Source: AP-15 sp963788085
Lineage (GTDB): Bacteria; Pseudomonadota; Alphaproteobacteria; ATCC43930; CGMCC-115725
DNA length: 64,000 nucleotides
Reading direction: 5' to 3'
Assembly (NCBI GenBank): GCA_963788085.1
Contig: CAWBFS010000020.1
Coordinates: 1-64,000, forward strand
Below, piece by piece: positions 52,429 through 60,793 of the stretch. How positions within the stretch are numbered: the stretch's first letter is position 1; each line of letters starts with the position of its first letter. A model generated the notes under the pieces. It worked only from the letters and a program-made list of their open reading frames with translations. It ran no database searches and had not been told where the DNA came from. A program made the translations under genes and the position numbers.

Positions 52429-52815
52429 ATGTTCGGTCGCGCCAAGCAAAACTGGTTCCGGCGCGTTGCTTTTGCCGGGGCGATCCTCGCGACTACCGTG
52501 CTTGCCTTGGGAACAACGCCGTGGCCTGCTGCGGCGCAATATTATGGCGCGGCGTACCCAGGCTACGCCTACCCGTATTATCCGTATCCGTATTACTACC
52601 CCTACTACTATCCCTATTACGCCTATGCTTACCCCTGGTGGGGCTGGGGTTGGGGTGGTTGGGGTTGGGGCTGGGGCGGGCGCGGTTGGTGGGGTGGTCG
52701 CGGTTACTACGGACGCGGTTACGGTTACGGTGGCCGCGGTTACGCCGGAGGCTTTCACGGCGGCGGCTATGGCGGCGGGGGCTTTCACGGCGGCGGAGGT
52801 GGCGGCCACCGATAA
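52429..52815 (+). CDS. Small exported Tyr-, Trp- and Gly-rich low-complexity protein
   Basis: 128 residues from ATG 52429 (GGAGG upstream). Signal peptide (VAFAGAILATTVLALGTTPW, cleaved near AAAQ). The mature chain has four blocks: YPYYPYPYYYPYYYPYYAYA, then WWGWGWGGWGWGWGGRGWWG, then GRGYGYGGRGY, then GGGYGGGGFHGGGGGGH. There are no cysteines. Similar low-complexity exported proteins are common in alphaproteobacteria and have no known role. It ends 16 bases before purC. Confidence 0.78.
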   Translation: MFGRAKQNWFRRVAFAGAILATTVLALGTTPWPAAAQYYGAAYPGYAYPYYPYPYYYPYYYPYYAYAYPWWGWGWGGWGWGWGGRGWWGGRGYYGRGYGYGGRGYAGGFHGGGYGGGGFHGGGGGGHR

Positions 52816-52831
52816 CCGAGCCTATCGCGCG

Positions 52832-53797
52832 GTGTCCAGACGGGAGCTTCTAGCGGCTAATATTTTCCCCGATGCCACAATCCCGGAGCTGCCAAACCAT
52901 TACCGGGGCAAGGTTCGCGATAATTACGACTTGGCCGACGGGCGCCGCATCATCATCGCCACCGACCGGCTGAGCGCGTTCGATCGGATCCTGACAGCGA
53001 TCCCGTGCAAGGGGCAGGTGCTGACGCAAATCGCGCGGTTCTGGTTCGACCACACGCGCGACATCTGCGCCAATCACGTCATCGACTATCCGGACCCGAA
53101 TGTCGTCGTCTGTCGGCGGCTCGACATCCTGCCCGTCGAAATTGTAGTCCGCGACTATCTCACCGGCACGACCGGCACGTCGATCTGGCCGATGTACCGA
53201 GCCGGTCGGCGGGAAATTTATGGCATCCATTTCCCCGACGGGCTGCGCGAGAACCAGAAGCTGCCTGCGACAATCCTGACGCCGACCACGAAAGCGGCCG
53301 AGGGAGAGCATGACGAGCCGGTCACACCGGACCAAATCATCGGCCGCGGCCTGCTGACGGGAGAGCAGTGGGAAAATGTCTCGAAGGTGGCGCTGGCGCT
53401 GTTCGCTCGCGGTCGCGCCATCGCCGCCGAACGCGGTCTGATTCTCGTCGACACGAAATACGAGTTCGGTCTTGACCGGGACGGACGAATCATCCTCGCC
53501 GATGAAATTCACACGCCGGACAGCAGCCGTTATTGGATTGGGGACACCTACGAGCGCCGCTTCGCCGCCGGAGAAGCGCCCGATACACTCGACAAGGATT
53601 ACCTGCGCCGCTGGTTAACCGCTCGCTGCGATCCCTACCGCGACCAGATACCGGACATCCCGAGCGAAGTTATTCTCGAAACCGCCCGGATCTATATCGA
53701 CGCGTACGAGACCATTACCGGGAAGACCTTTGAGCCACCATCCCCGGACATTCCGATACTGGCACGGATTCGTGCCAATCTGGCGCAGTATTTTTGA
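52832..53797 (+). CDS. purC: Phosphoribosylaminoimidazole-succinocarboxamide synthase (SAICAR synthetase)
   Basis: 321 residues from GTG 52832; the upstream open frame runs through the low-complexity gene in another frame and is not coding. Motifs: HYRGKVRDNYDLADGRRIII, ATDRLSAFDRILTAIPCKGQ, GLILVDTKYEFGLDRDGRII and DEIHTPDSSRYW. It joins CAIR and aspartate in purine synthesis. The length matches the longer eukaryote-like PurC type found in some proteobacteria. Confidence 0.96.
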   Translation: MSRRELLAANIFPDATIPELPNHYRGKVRDNYDLADGRRIIIATDRLSAFDRILTAIPCKGQVLTQIARFWFDHTRDICANHVIDYPDPNVVVCRRLDILPVEIVVRDYLTGTTGTSIWPMYRAGRREIYGIHFPDGLRENQKLPATILTPTTKAAEGEHDEPVTPDQIIGRGLLTGEQWENVSKVALALFARGRAIAAERGLILVDTKYEFGLDRDGRIILADEIHTPDSSRYWIGDTYERRFAAGEAPDTLDKDYLRRWLTARCDPYRDQIPDIPSEVILETARIYIDAYETITGKTFEPPSPDIPILARIRANLAQYF

Positions 53798-53802
53798 CTG
53801 GT

Positions 53803-54840
53803 TTATTCCGACGGCGGATCGAAGGCCGACACACCGGTGCGGGCTTGCCAGCGATTTTGTTTGAGCCCCGCCTTTTCGAGCGCGTCGCCGACCTTCCACG
53901 ACCATATGCTGCGCCGTCCCAACGCGCTCGTCGTCCATGGGACTAACGTGACCCAGGGCAGGAACGGACTGCGCCTCCCATAAGTCCAGATCTCGACGCG
54001 CAGCGACGGGCGCTCGCTCGGGCCGCGCGCATGGAAGCCGAAGGTGTCGGCGACGATCAGCGTGTTGGCGGGAACCGCAAAGACGCGCGGTTGCGGCAGG
54101 CCGAGGAACGCGAGTTCGGCGGGGTCGATGCGGAATGAGCCTTGCCGGTCCTCGGCATTCGGCGAAAGGCGGGCGGAAAGGCTCATCTGCCGTTCCCACT
54201 CGAGTCGCTGATCGGTCAGCCGGTGCGAGCCGGGAACATAGGTGAAAGGACCCGCATCCGCGGCGACATCGGTCAGGAACAGCCATGCTTTCACCGTCGG
54301 GTGAAAGGTGTCAGCGTGGAGGAATGTCTGCGGATCCGCCGGGCCCGCGCAGGCGTGGCGCAGGATGCTCTGAACCCAGACCACCGGCTCGGCGTCGCGG
54401 CTGCCGGCGTAGCGAATGAGCCCCCGCCATTCCCGCGACTGCAATACCGCGCCGAGCGCCGGGAGCGCGGCGAGAGCCCTCCCGTCGAGCGCGATCTTGC
54501 GCATGATCGTGTCGCCCTCGGAGATCTCCCGCAACGCGCCGCGATAAGCCCGAACCTGGGCGACCAGCGCCACAAACTCCTCGGCCGGCAGGAAATTCGG
54601 GCGGAGCACAAAGCCGTCCCGGTCAAACGCCGTTCGGTCCTCCTCGGAGACGAGGCCGGCGAGCTTGCGGCGGCGAGCCTGCGCCAGCCGGTAGGCGAGC
54701 CCGACGCGGGCGGCGTGGAGGCCCCATTCGTTGAGGCGCCGGCTGCCGATAACGGGATTGCGCTCAAAGGATTTCGTCCCGGTCGCCAGCTGGGCGAACC
54801 AAACCGGGGTCATGACGGCGCGGCGCATTTCCGAGAACAT
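53803..54840 (-). CDS. Phytanoyl-CoA dioxygenase (PhyH)-like Fe(II)/2-oxoglutarate enzyme
   Basis: 345 residues from MFSEMRRAVM (54840; an alternative ATG at 54873 overlaps the previous gene). The fold shows FDRDGFVLRPNFLPAEEFVA, the iron motif in PQTFLHADTFHPTVKAWLFL, TYVPGSHRLTDQRL and the distal His with 2-oxoglutarate Arg in FGFHARGPSERPSLRVEI. It would hydroxylate a lipid-like or small substrate. It follows a TauD-type dioxygenase by 13 bases. Confidence 0.85.
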   Translation of the reverse strand: MFSEMRRAVMTPVWFAQLATGTKSFERNPVIGSRRLNEWGLHAARVGLAYRLAQARRRKLAGLVSEEDRTAFDRDGFVLRPNFLPAEEFVALVAQVRAYRGALREISEGDTIMRKIALDGRALAALPALGAVLQSREWRGLIRYAGSRDAEPVVWVQSILRHACAGPADPQTFLHADTFHPTVKAWLFLTDVAADAGPFTYVPGSHRLTDQRLEWERQMSLSARLSPNAEDRQGSFRIDPAELAFLGLPQPRVFAVPANTLIVADTFGFHARGPSERPSLRVEIWTYGRRSPFLPWVTLVPWTTSALGRRSIWSWKVGDALEKAGLKQNRWQARTGVSAFDPPSE

Positions 54841-54853
54841 CTCTCGTCCGGCG

Positions 54854-55711
54854 CTAGAAAGGGACCGTGCCAATGACTGTCGTGCGGTGCATCAGGCGGC
54901 GCTGCGGCAGCGCGTAATCGCAGATCGCGAGGTGCATCGAGGTAGCGTTGTCCCACATCAATAGATCTCCGACCTGCCATTTATGGCGGTAGAGAAATTC
55001 GGGCCGCACGCAGTGAGCATCGAGCTCGGCGATCAGGTCGATCGCCTCGTCGTCCGGCATGCCTTCGATGCCGGCGCACTCGCCGGCCGTGACGTAGAGT
55101 GATTTGCGGCCGGTATAGGGATGGGTACGGACAATCGGATGGGCGATGTCGGGGGTTTCCGCGAGCTGCTCCGCAGTGAGCTTGGGACGCGGGCTATCGG
55201 CGACCCGCCGGCGGGCCGAATAGCGGTGGATCGCCTTCAGCCCGTCGATACGTTGCTTCATTGATCTCGGCAGCGCCTCATAGGCGGCGATCGTGTTAGC
55301 AAAGACCGTGTCGCCGAGCGGCTCGCCGTCGCGATGCGGCACCTCCTTGGCGTAGAGCAGCGAGCAGCGGCTCGGCCGACGGCGATACGAAGTGTCCGTA
55401 TGCCAGGTGAAACCCGCATCGGCGAGACCGATGTGCTCGCCAGCCTCATCTCGGATATTGGAAATCAGCAGGATCTCCGGAAAATCGGGCAGCAGGTACT
55501 TTTTGACAATGTGGATTTCGAGTTCTCCGAACCGAGAGCTGAATTCGATGTGCCGCTCGTTTGTTAGCTGCTGTGCCCGAAAGACGACGACAATATTGTC
55601 GTGGAAGATGCGCTCGATCTCACGAAAGATCGCATCGTCGATGTCCTGCGCGAGGTCGAAGCCGATCTCCGCACCACAAGCAGCGCCGCTTTTTTTCACC
55701 GATGGGTGCAT
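54854..55711 (-). CDS. TauD/TfdA-family dioxygenase
   Basis: 285 residues. HxD iron ligands in AGFTWHTDTSYRRRPSRCSL, distal His in WDNATSMHLAICDYALPQ, Arg in RRLMHRTTVIG. The segment YAKEVPHRDGEPLGDTVFAN is typical of the family. It is clearly a paralogue of the enzyme at 34977-35816 but with low local similarity outside the motifs. It pairs with the PhyH-like gene just downstream. Confidence 0.9.
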   Translation of the reverse strand: MHPSVKKSGAACGAEIGFDLAQDIDDAIFREIERIFHDNIVVVFRAQQLTNERHIEFSSRFGELEIHIVKKYLLPDFPEILLISNIRDEAGEHIGLADAGFTWHTDTSYRRRPSRCSLLYAKEVPHRDGEPLGDTVFANTIAAYEALPRSMKQRIDGLKAIHRYSARRRVADSPRPKLTAEQLAETPDIAHPIVRTHPYTGRKSLYVTAGECAGIEGMPDDEAIDLIAELDAHCVRPEFLYRHKWQVGDLLMWDNATSMHLAICDYALPQRRLMHRTTVIGTVPF

Positions 55712-55817
55712 TGAGCCCTCCCGCGCCGTGAGACCGGAGCCCGCAAACGTCTTTACGCGTTCTTAAAGCATAAGCGGTTCGATGTCCCTAGCATGGATTC
55801 GTGAGATCGAGCAGCCA

Positions 55818-56201
55818 ATGGCGCGCATTCTCTTGACCGAGCCGGATCACGCAATTAGCGAGTTCATCGCCGGCATTCTGAGCGAATTCGGCCACGATGT
55901 CGTCGCGTGCGATAACATCGTCGAGGCGGAGGTGTGGCTGGCAACCTCGTTTTTCGATGTCCTGGTCACCGACCTCGTGCTGCGCGGCGAGGAATGGGTC
56001 AACTTGAGCAGGAGCTGCGCTGCGCTCGGGATTCCAACGGTCACCTTGACCGGGAGGGATTTTTTTCCCGACCAAGGGTCTCGGCCGTCGCCGTTGCTCG
56101 AAAAGCCGTTCCGGTTTTCCGATCTGCAGCGTGTCCTGCGCGCCATCGAGACAGCCCAGTTGGCTACACCCGCTGCGCGCCAGGCAAGCAGCGCAGCTTG
56201 A
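55818..56201 (+). CDS. Single-domain response-regulator receiver protein
   Basis: 127 residues from ATG 55818. The receiver fold runs ARILLTEPDHAISEFIAGIL, the phospho-acceptor Asp in FFDVLVTDLVLRGEEW, Thr in TVTLTGRDFFPDQ and Lys in PLLEKPFRFSDLQ. There is no output domain. No kinase is adjacent; the sensor at 32744-34678 also lacks a partner, but the link is only a guess. Confidence 0.85.
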   Translation: MARILLTEPDHAISEFIAGILSEFGHDVVACDNIVEAEVWLATSFFDVLVTDLVLRGEEWVNLSRSCAALGIPTVTLTGRDFFPDQGSRPSPLLEKPFRFSDLQRVLRAIETAQLATPAARQASSAA

Positions 56202-56222
56202 TCACCTCTTTACCGCGACCGA

Positions 56223-56441
56223 TCAAACCGGAGCGCAGTGAGCGGCACGGTATTTGCCGTGCTCTGCATAACCGGCGGGGACCCAATGTTGACCCTTGCC
56301 GCAATGATGCTTAACCAGCACCAAACTCTGTGAGACATGGGCGGCCGGATCGCTATTCCGCAGCGATGGCGTCGCCCCCGCGTCCTGCAAGCCAGCAGCA
56401 AGAGCCAAAGCAGCAACCAATCCCAGTGTAAAACTGCGCAT
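56223..56441 (-). CDS. Small exported protein, unknown function
   Basis: 72 residues. Signal peptide (MRSFTLGLVAALALAAGLQD), mature part of ~50 residues with two cysteines (KHHCGKGQHWVPAGY; YRAAHCAPV) that could form a disulfide. Not recognised. It lies between a receiver gene and the CBS-BON gene. Confidence 0.55.
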   Translation of the reverse strand: MRSFTLGLVAALALAAGLQDAGATPSLRNSDPAAHVSQSLVLVKHHCGKGQHWVPAGYAEHGKYRAAHCAPV

Positions 56442-56457
56442 AAATGCTTCCTTTCGC

Positions 56458-57189
56458 TTATCGGCGTGTCGGCGTTCGCTGATCCTGCGGGGGGTCGATG
56501 ACGGTCCCGGAGACCGGTTCTATCCAGACGAGATGGTCCTCGACGGCTGTTACTCCCGGAACGTTCTCCGCGACAACGCGCAGCGCCTCTCGTTCCTTTT
56601 CTTCGAGGATGACGCCGTTCAGATCGACGACGCCGTCCTTCACCGAGATCGAGAGCCCGTCTCTCGGAACCCAGGCAGCCTTCGCCAGCTCGGCCAGGAT
56701 CTGCTCGCGGATGTCGTCGTCGCCGCGGTGCTCGGAATGTTGCGTCTCGATGGCGCCCAATAAGGCACGGAGCAAGTCCAAGCGACTGACCACGCCGACC
56801 AATACATCGCCGTCGAGGACCGGCACGCGTTTGATCCGGCGGCGCTCCATCAGCCCGACCACCTCCTCGAGCGGCGTGTCTCCGGCCACGCTGATCAGAT
56901 CGGCGGTCATGATCTCTTCGACTTTGCGGCCGTGGGTCCTGACATACTCGCCGGCCATCCGGCCGGGCCCCATTAGGATTTCGAGCCAGCGGGGCCGATG
57001 CCTTTCGGTGCCCGTCTCGCTGCGGCGCAAGAGGTCGCCCTCGGTCACAATCCCGACGACCTTGCCGTCATCGTCCAAGACCGGCAATCCGCTGATATTG
57101 TTGTCGAGCATCAGCCGGATGGCTTGCGCCACCGATGTTTCCCGTCCGACCGTGACGACGTTGCGGGTCATGACCTCCGAGGCCTTCAT
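56458..57189 (-). CDS. CBS-domain pair with C-terminal BON domain
   Basis: 243 residues. Two CBS motifs (MKASEVMTRNVVTVGRETSV ... NISGLPVLDDDGKVVGIVTE; EEIMTADLISVAGDTPLEEV ... IKRVPVLDGDVLVGVVSRLD) followed by a BON domain (DGLSISVKDGVVDLNGVILE). CBS pairs bind adenosine nucleotides; BON binds membranes or lipids. Its ATG overlaps the stop of pgk (ATGA), so it is translated together with that glycolytic enzyme. Confidence 0.9.
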   Translation of the reverse strand: MKASEVMTRNVVTVGRETSVAQAIRLMLDNNISGLPVLDDDGKVVGIVTEGDLLRRSETGTERHRPRWLEILMGPGRMAGEYVRTHGRKVEEIMTADLISVAGDTPLEEVVGLMERRRIKRVPVLDGDVLVGVVSRLDLLRALLGAIETQHSEHRGDDDIREQILAELAKAAWVPRDGLSISVKDGVVDLNGVILEEKEREALRVVAENVPGVTAVEDHLVWIEPVSGTVIDPPQDQRTPTRR

Positions 57190-58403
57190 TTGTCGGCTCC
57201 TCGCGCCGCGTCGCTAAGTGCGGCAACTCCGGGCAGCTCGCGGCCCTCCAGCCATTCGAGAAAGGCGCCGCCCGCTGTCGAGACATAGGAAAACTCGTCG
57301 ATCACTCCCGCCGCGGCAAGCGCCGCGACCGTGTCCCCGCCACCGGCGACGCTGAGCAACTTCCCGGCGCGCGTCAGCTCGGCGACTCGTCTGGCGACCG
57401 CACTCGTGCCGCGGTCGAACGGCGGTGTCTCGAAAGCGCCGAGCGGTCCGTTCCAGACGAGAGTGCGAGCCTCATCGAGAGCGGCGCCGATGCGCGCCGC
57501 GGTCTTGGCTCCGATATCGAGGATCATCGCATCCTTGGGCACCGCATCGGTCGCGACCTCGCGAGTCGTGACCCCGGCTTCCAGCTTGGAGGCGACGACG
57601 GCATCTTCGGGAAGAATGACGCGGCACTTCCGTTGGCTGGCGAGAGCGAGCAGCTGGCGGGCCGTTTCGGCCATGTCGCGCTCGCAGAGCGAATGGCCGA
57701 CCTCCTTCCCTTGGGCCAACAGCAATGTGTTTGCCATCGCCCCGCCGATGGCAAGGACGTCGACCTTCCCGATGATGAAGCGCAACAGGTCGAGCTTTGT
57801 CGACACCTTGGCGCCCCCGATCAGGGCAAGGACCGGCCGTGCCGGGCTGTCGAGAGCGGCGGTCAGCGCGTTGAGTTCAGCCTCCATCAGTTTCCCGGCC
57901 GCAGCCGGCAGCAGATGCGCGAGCGCCTCGATCGAAGCATGCGCGCGATGCGCTGCCGAGAACGCGTCATCGACATAGACGTCGCCGAGTTCGGCGAGGG
58001 CGTGCGCAAATGCGGGCGAGTTGGCTTCCTCACCCTTGTGGAAGCGGAGGTTTTCGAGCAGCGCGATCTCTCCAGGGTGAAGCGCCGCCACCACTCGTTT
58101 GGCTTGGTCGCCGACGCAATCCGCTGCAAAAGTGACATGACGGCCGCCGATCGCCTTCTCCAACGGCGCGACCAGCGGCTGCAGTGAGAAGGCCGGGTCA
58201 GGCTTACCTTTCGGTCGGCCGAAATGCGACATCACGGCGACTTTGGCGCCTTTCCCGATCAACGCCTCGATCGTCGGGGCAAGCCGCTCGATCCGGGTTG
58301 CGTCGGTTACCTTGCCATCTTTGATCGGGACGTTCAGATCGGCGCGCAACAGCACCGTCTTGCCGCGGACATCGATGTCGTCGAGGGTGCGAAATTTTGC
58401 CAT
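57186..58403 (-). CDS. pgk: Phosphoglycerate kinase
   Basis: 405 residues, standard length. Substrate motif KTVLLRADLNVPIKDGKVTD, VAVMSHFGRPKGKPDPAFSL, ATP-binding LALIGGAKVSTKLDLLRFII and the C-terminal GGGDTVAALAAAGVIDEFSY. It makes 3-phosphoglycerate and ATP in glycolysis, or the reverse. The gap 58404-58624 before the divergent Rieske gene shows no other feature. Confidence 0.97.
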   Translation of the reverse strand: MAKFRTLDDIDVRGKTVLLRADLNVPIKDGKVTDATRIERLAPTIEALIGKGAKVAVMSHFGRPKGKPDPAFSLQPLVAPLEKAIGGRHVTFAADCVGDQAKRVVAALHPGEIALLENLRFHKGEEANSPAFAHALAELGDVYVDDAFSAAHRAHASIEALAHLLPAAAGKLMEAELNALTAALDSPARPVLALIGGAKVSTKLDLLRFIIGKVDVLAIGGAMANTLLLAQGKEVGHSLCERDMAETARQLLALASQRKCRVILPEDAVVASKLEAGVTTREVATDAVPKDAMILDIGAKTAARIGAALDEARTLVWNGPLGAFETPPFDRGTSAVARRVAELTRAGKLLSVAGGGDTVAALAAAGVIDEFSYVSTAGGAFLEWLEGRELPGVAALSDAARGADK

Positions 58404-58624
58404 CCAATGCTCAGCTAATGTCCCAACTGGAGTGATGCCAGCCAGCCGATCTTAGCGCAATGCGATCATGCCGCCAAACTTAGCTGAGGTTTAGATGATG
58501 AAAGGCGTAAAAATCGGGACCGTATTCCGGGCGCAACGTTTTCCCCAAACCGACAAACGACAAAATGTTTGACACGCACCCTTCGGAAAATCATCGAAAA
58601 ACGATCACGCAAGGAGCTGCAATC

Positions 58625-59761
58625 ATGGCTGCTGACGTTTTGGTGAGGAACGCTTGGTACGTGGCTGGGCTGTCGCACGAATTCCCGCCGCAGCGACTGC
58701 ACGGTCAGGTCCTCGCGGAAAAGCCGCTGGTCATGTGGCGAACCGCGACGGGGGGCGTCGTCGCGTTCGACGAGCGGTGCTGCCACAAGAGGATGCCGAT
58801 GTCGCAGGGCAGGCTGATCGAACGCGACCTCCTCGAATGCGCGTATCACGGCCTGTGCTACGACGCGTCCGGCCGGTGCGTTCGGGTGCCGTCGCATCCC
58901 GATGGACGCATCCCTCCGCAGGCGCGGCTGCGTCCGTTTCCGGTCATCGAGCAGGACGGGTTCGTCTGGGTATGGACCGGTGATCCGGCCAGAGCCGAGG
59001 CTGTCCGGCCTCCTCGCCTCCCAGAGATCGCCGACCCGGCCTGGGAGACCGCCGATACCGGGCCGATGGCGGTGCCTGCCAACTCGCTGTTGCTTATCGA
59101 GAACCTGCTCGACATCTCGCATTTCTACCCGCTGCACGACGGCAATATCGGCGATGTCGAGAACAGCCGCATCCCGGTCAAACTCGACGAAGGGACCCGC
59201 GACGGCAACCCCTATGTCGGAACCATCCGCGAGGCCCGCGGCTACCGGCAGCCGCCCTTTCTCGAGGAGTACCTGGGATACGACATCGTCGACCGCGACC
59301 ACACGCATTACATGCTGAGCCCGGCGGTAACCCGGGTGGACATGCGCGTGTGGCCGGCGGGCCGTCATGGGGATAAGAGCGCCGAGCGCGGCTACATCAT
59401 CGTCCACACCCACACGCCGGTCGACCGGCGCAACCATGTGTGGCGGCTGATCATCAACATGCCGGCCGGACAAAAATGCAAATCCGACCCGGCGAAATCG
59501 GCAGTCGAACGGTTCATGGAAACCTTTCCCGCCGTTATCGCCGAGGATCGCTGGGCGCTGGAAAAGCAGCAAGCGATGTTCGACTATCCCGACGACGGGT
59601 ATCGCGAAGTATTTCTGCGGCCAGACCGCGCTCTCCGCAGGGCGCGGGAAATCCTCACTAGCCTAGAGGAGGCTGAGCAATCCGTGTGCCACCCGAGCAA
59701 GTCGTGGAGACGCCGGCGCCAGCCGCCTAGACGGCCCTCCCGCCGGCATGCGACGAGGTGA
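58625..59761 (+). CDS. Rieske non-heme iron oxygenase, vanillate O-demethylase (VanA)-like
   Basis: 378 residues from ATG 58625 (AAGGAG upstream). Rieske ligands: CxH in FDERCCHKRMPMSQ and CxxH in LECAYHGLCYD. Mononuclear iron ligands are in IENLLDISHFYPLHDGNIG. Family members demethylate methoxy-aromatics such as vanillate or split chlorinated or amine substrates. The reductase (VanB) is not adjacent. The C-terminus (RRRRQPPRRPSRRH) is Arg-rich and overlaps the next gene tail to tail. Confidence 0.87.
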   Translation: MAADVLVRNAWYVAGLSHEFPPQRLHGQVLAEKPLVMWRTATGGVVAFDERCCHKRMPMSQGRLIERDLLECAYHGLCYDASGRCVRVPSHPDGRIPPQARLRPFPVIEQDGFVWVWTGDPARAEAVRPPRLPEIADPAWETADTGPMAVPANSLLLIENLLDISHFYPLHDGNIGDVENSRIPVKLDEGTRDGNPYVGTIREARGYRQPPFLEEYLGYDIVDRDHTHYMLSPAVTRVDMRVWPAGRHGDKSAERGYIIVHTHTPVDRRNHVWRLIINMPAGQKCKSDPAKSAVERFMETFPAVIAEDRWALEKQQAMFDYPDDGYREVFLRPDRALRRAREILTSLEEAEQSVCHPSKSWRRRRQPPRRPSRRHATR

Positions 59762-60110
59762 CCGTGAAGTCGTACCCGTCGGGTCCCGTGAGGTGGAAGG
59801 AATCGTGGATCCGGCCTCTGCTGATGTCGGAAGGACCGAGGCCTTTCGCAGCATAATCGCGGCGCGCCGCCTCGATATCATCCACCATCAGGTCGAAGGG
59901 CGCTGCGGAACCGGCCGCGGGCGGCTGTTCCGCCTTCCTGACGACGACATGAGTGCCGCCGCGAAGCTCGAGGACCGCGAGGTTGTCGTCGGCGAATATC
60001 GGACGTAAGCCGACGGATTGCAGCCACCGCTCGGCAGCGGCGACATCGGTTGCCGGAAGCCGGACATGGCCGACCGCTACCGGCGGCCTCCGATCCACAG
60101 TCTGCGACAT
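59727..60110 (-). CDS. VOC-family (glyoxalase/bleomycin-resistance fold) protein
   Basis: 127 residues from MSQTVDRRPPVAVGHVRLPA. Two beta-alpha-beta-beta-beta modules: PATDVAAAERWLQSVGLRPI and PFDLMVDDIEAARRDYAAKG. Metal ligands fit H in VGHVRL, E in LAVLELRGG, and the distal position in SFHLTGPDGYDFTV. Substrate unknown. Confidence 0.82.
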   Translation of the reverse strand: MSQTVDRRPPVAVGHVRLPATDVAAAERWLQSVGLRPIFADDNLAVLELRGGTHVVVRKAEQPPAAGSAAPFDLMVDDIEAARRDYAAKGLGPSDISRGRIHDSFHLTGPDGYDFTVTSSHAGGRAV

Positions 60111-60172
60111 GATACCCCCTTTCCTTTGAGTTGCAGTCAAAGCGGGGCCGGAGAGCCTGGTTCCAAAGCCGA

Positions 60173-60268
60173 CGTTGTCATTGTGAGGCGCCCGCAGGGT
60201 GCCGTGGCAATCTCCGCCAGGTTCGTGCCCCGCTGACGAGATTGCTTCGCTGTGCTCGCAATGACACG
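60173..60268. repeat. Imperfect inverted repeat (REP/MITE-like)
   Basis: CGTTGTCATTGTGAG...GGCAATCTC and GAGATTGCTTCGCTGTGCTCGCAATGACACG are inverted copies. The type GTCATTGCGAG...GCAATCTC is widespread in alphaproteobacteria. It sits between two VOC genes on the same strand. Confidence 0.75.
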
Positions 60269-60270
60269 CT

Positions 60271-60633
60271 TTAGGCGGTCAGCACTTCGAGCAGGTGGCC
60301 GTTCGGGTCGCGGAAATAGAAACCGCGGCCACCATTGCGATGGTTGATCTCCATATTCTCCGCAGAGCGCGGGCCGCTGCCATAGGTAAGACCCTCACCG
60401 CGGACCCGGTCGAAAATCCCGTCGAACTCTGCTTCGGTGACCTTGAAGGCGTAGTGGTGCCTCTCGAAACTGTCCCAATTGTCAAAGTCAATCGTCAACG
60501 TGTCGTTGATCCGCACCGGCGCGAAGTGCGAGACTGGGCCTTTGTATTCGAGACCGAAGATCCGAGCGAAGAAGCGGGCCAATTCTTCCTTGTCGCGGGC
60601 CGGGACGATCGTGTGGTCGAGGACGATGGTCAT
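60271..60633 (-). CDS. VOC-family (glyoxalase fold) protein
   Basis: 120 residues from MTIVLDHTIVPARDKEELAR (60633); the frame stays open upstream but has no homology. Metal ligand His in VLDHTIVP, then INDTLTIDFDNWDSFERHHY, and the final Glu in FYFRDPNGHLLEVLTA. It resembles dioxygenase- or resistance-type VOC proteins. Substrate unknown. Confidence 0.85.
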   Translation of the reverse strand: MTIVLDHTIVPARDKEELARFFARIFGLEYKGPVSHFAPVRINDTLTIDFDNWDSFERHHYAFKVTEAEFDGIFDRVRGEGLTYGSGPRSAENMEINHRNGGRGFYFRDPNGHLLEVLTA

Positions 60634-60793
60634 GAGCGGCTCCATGTGTCTCTTGGGAAAGATGAGGCCGATCGTCAAAATCGGCAAGCACCACCGGCTC
60701 GGGCCGCGAGATAGCGACACGCCGATCGGGAGCGAGGCTTGGTGACGAGCGTTTGCCAGAAGGGCAATCGCAGTCCCACGGAGCCGGCAAAGA

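Noticed and set aside
52466..52831. N-terminal extension of PurC
   Set aside because: It runs through the low-complexity exported gene in another frame; PurC homology starts at the GTG at 52832.
58569..58574. TTGACA as the -35 box of a promoter for the Rieske oxygenase gene
   Set aside because: No acceptable -10 box lies 16-18 bases downstream (the sequence there is around CATCGA).
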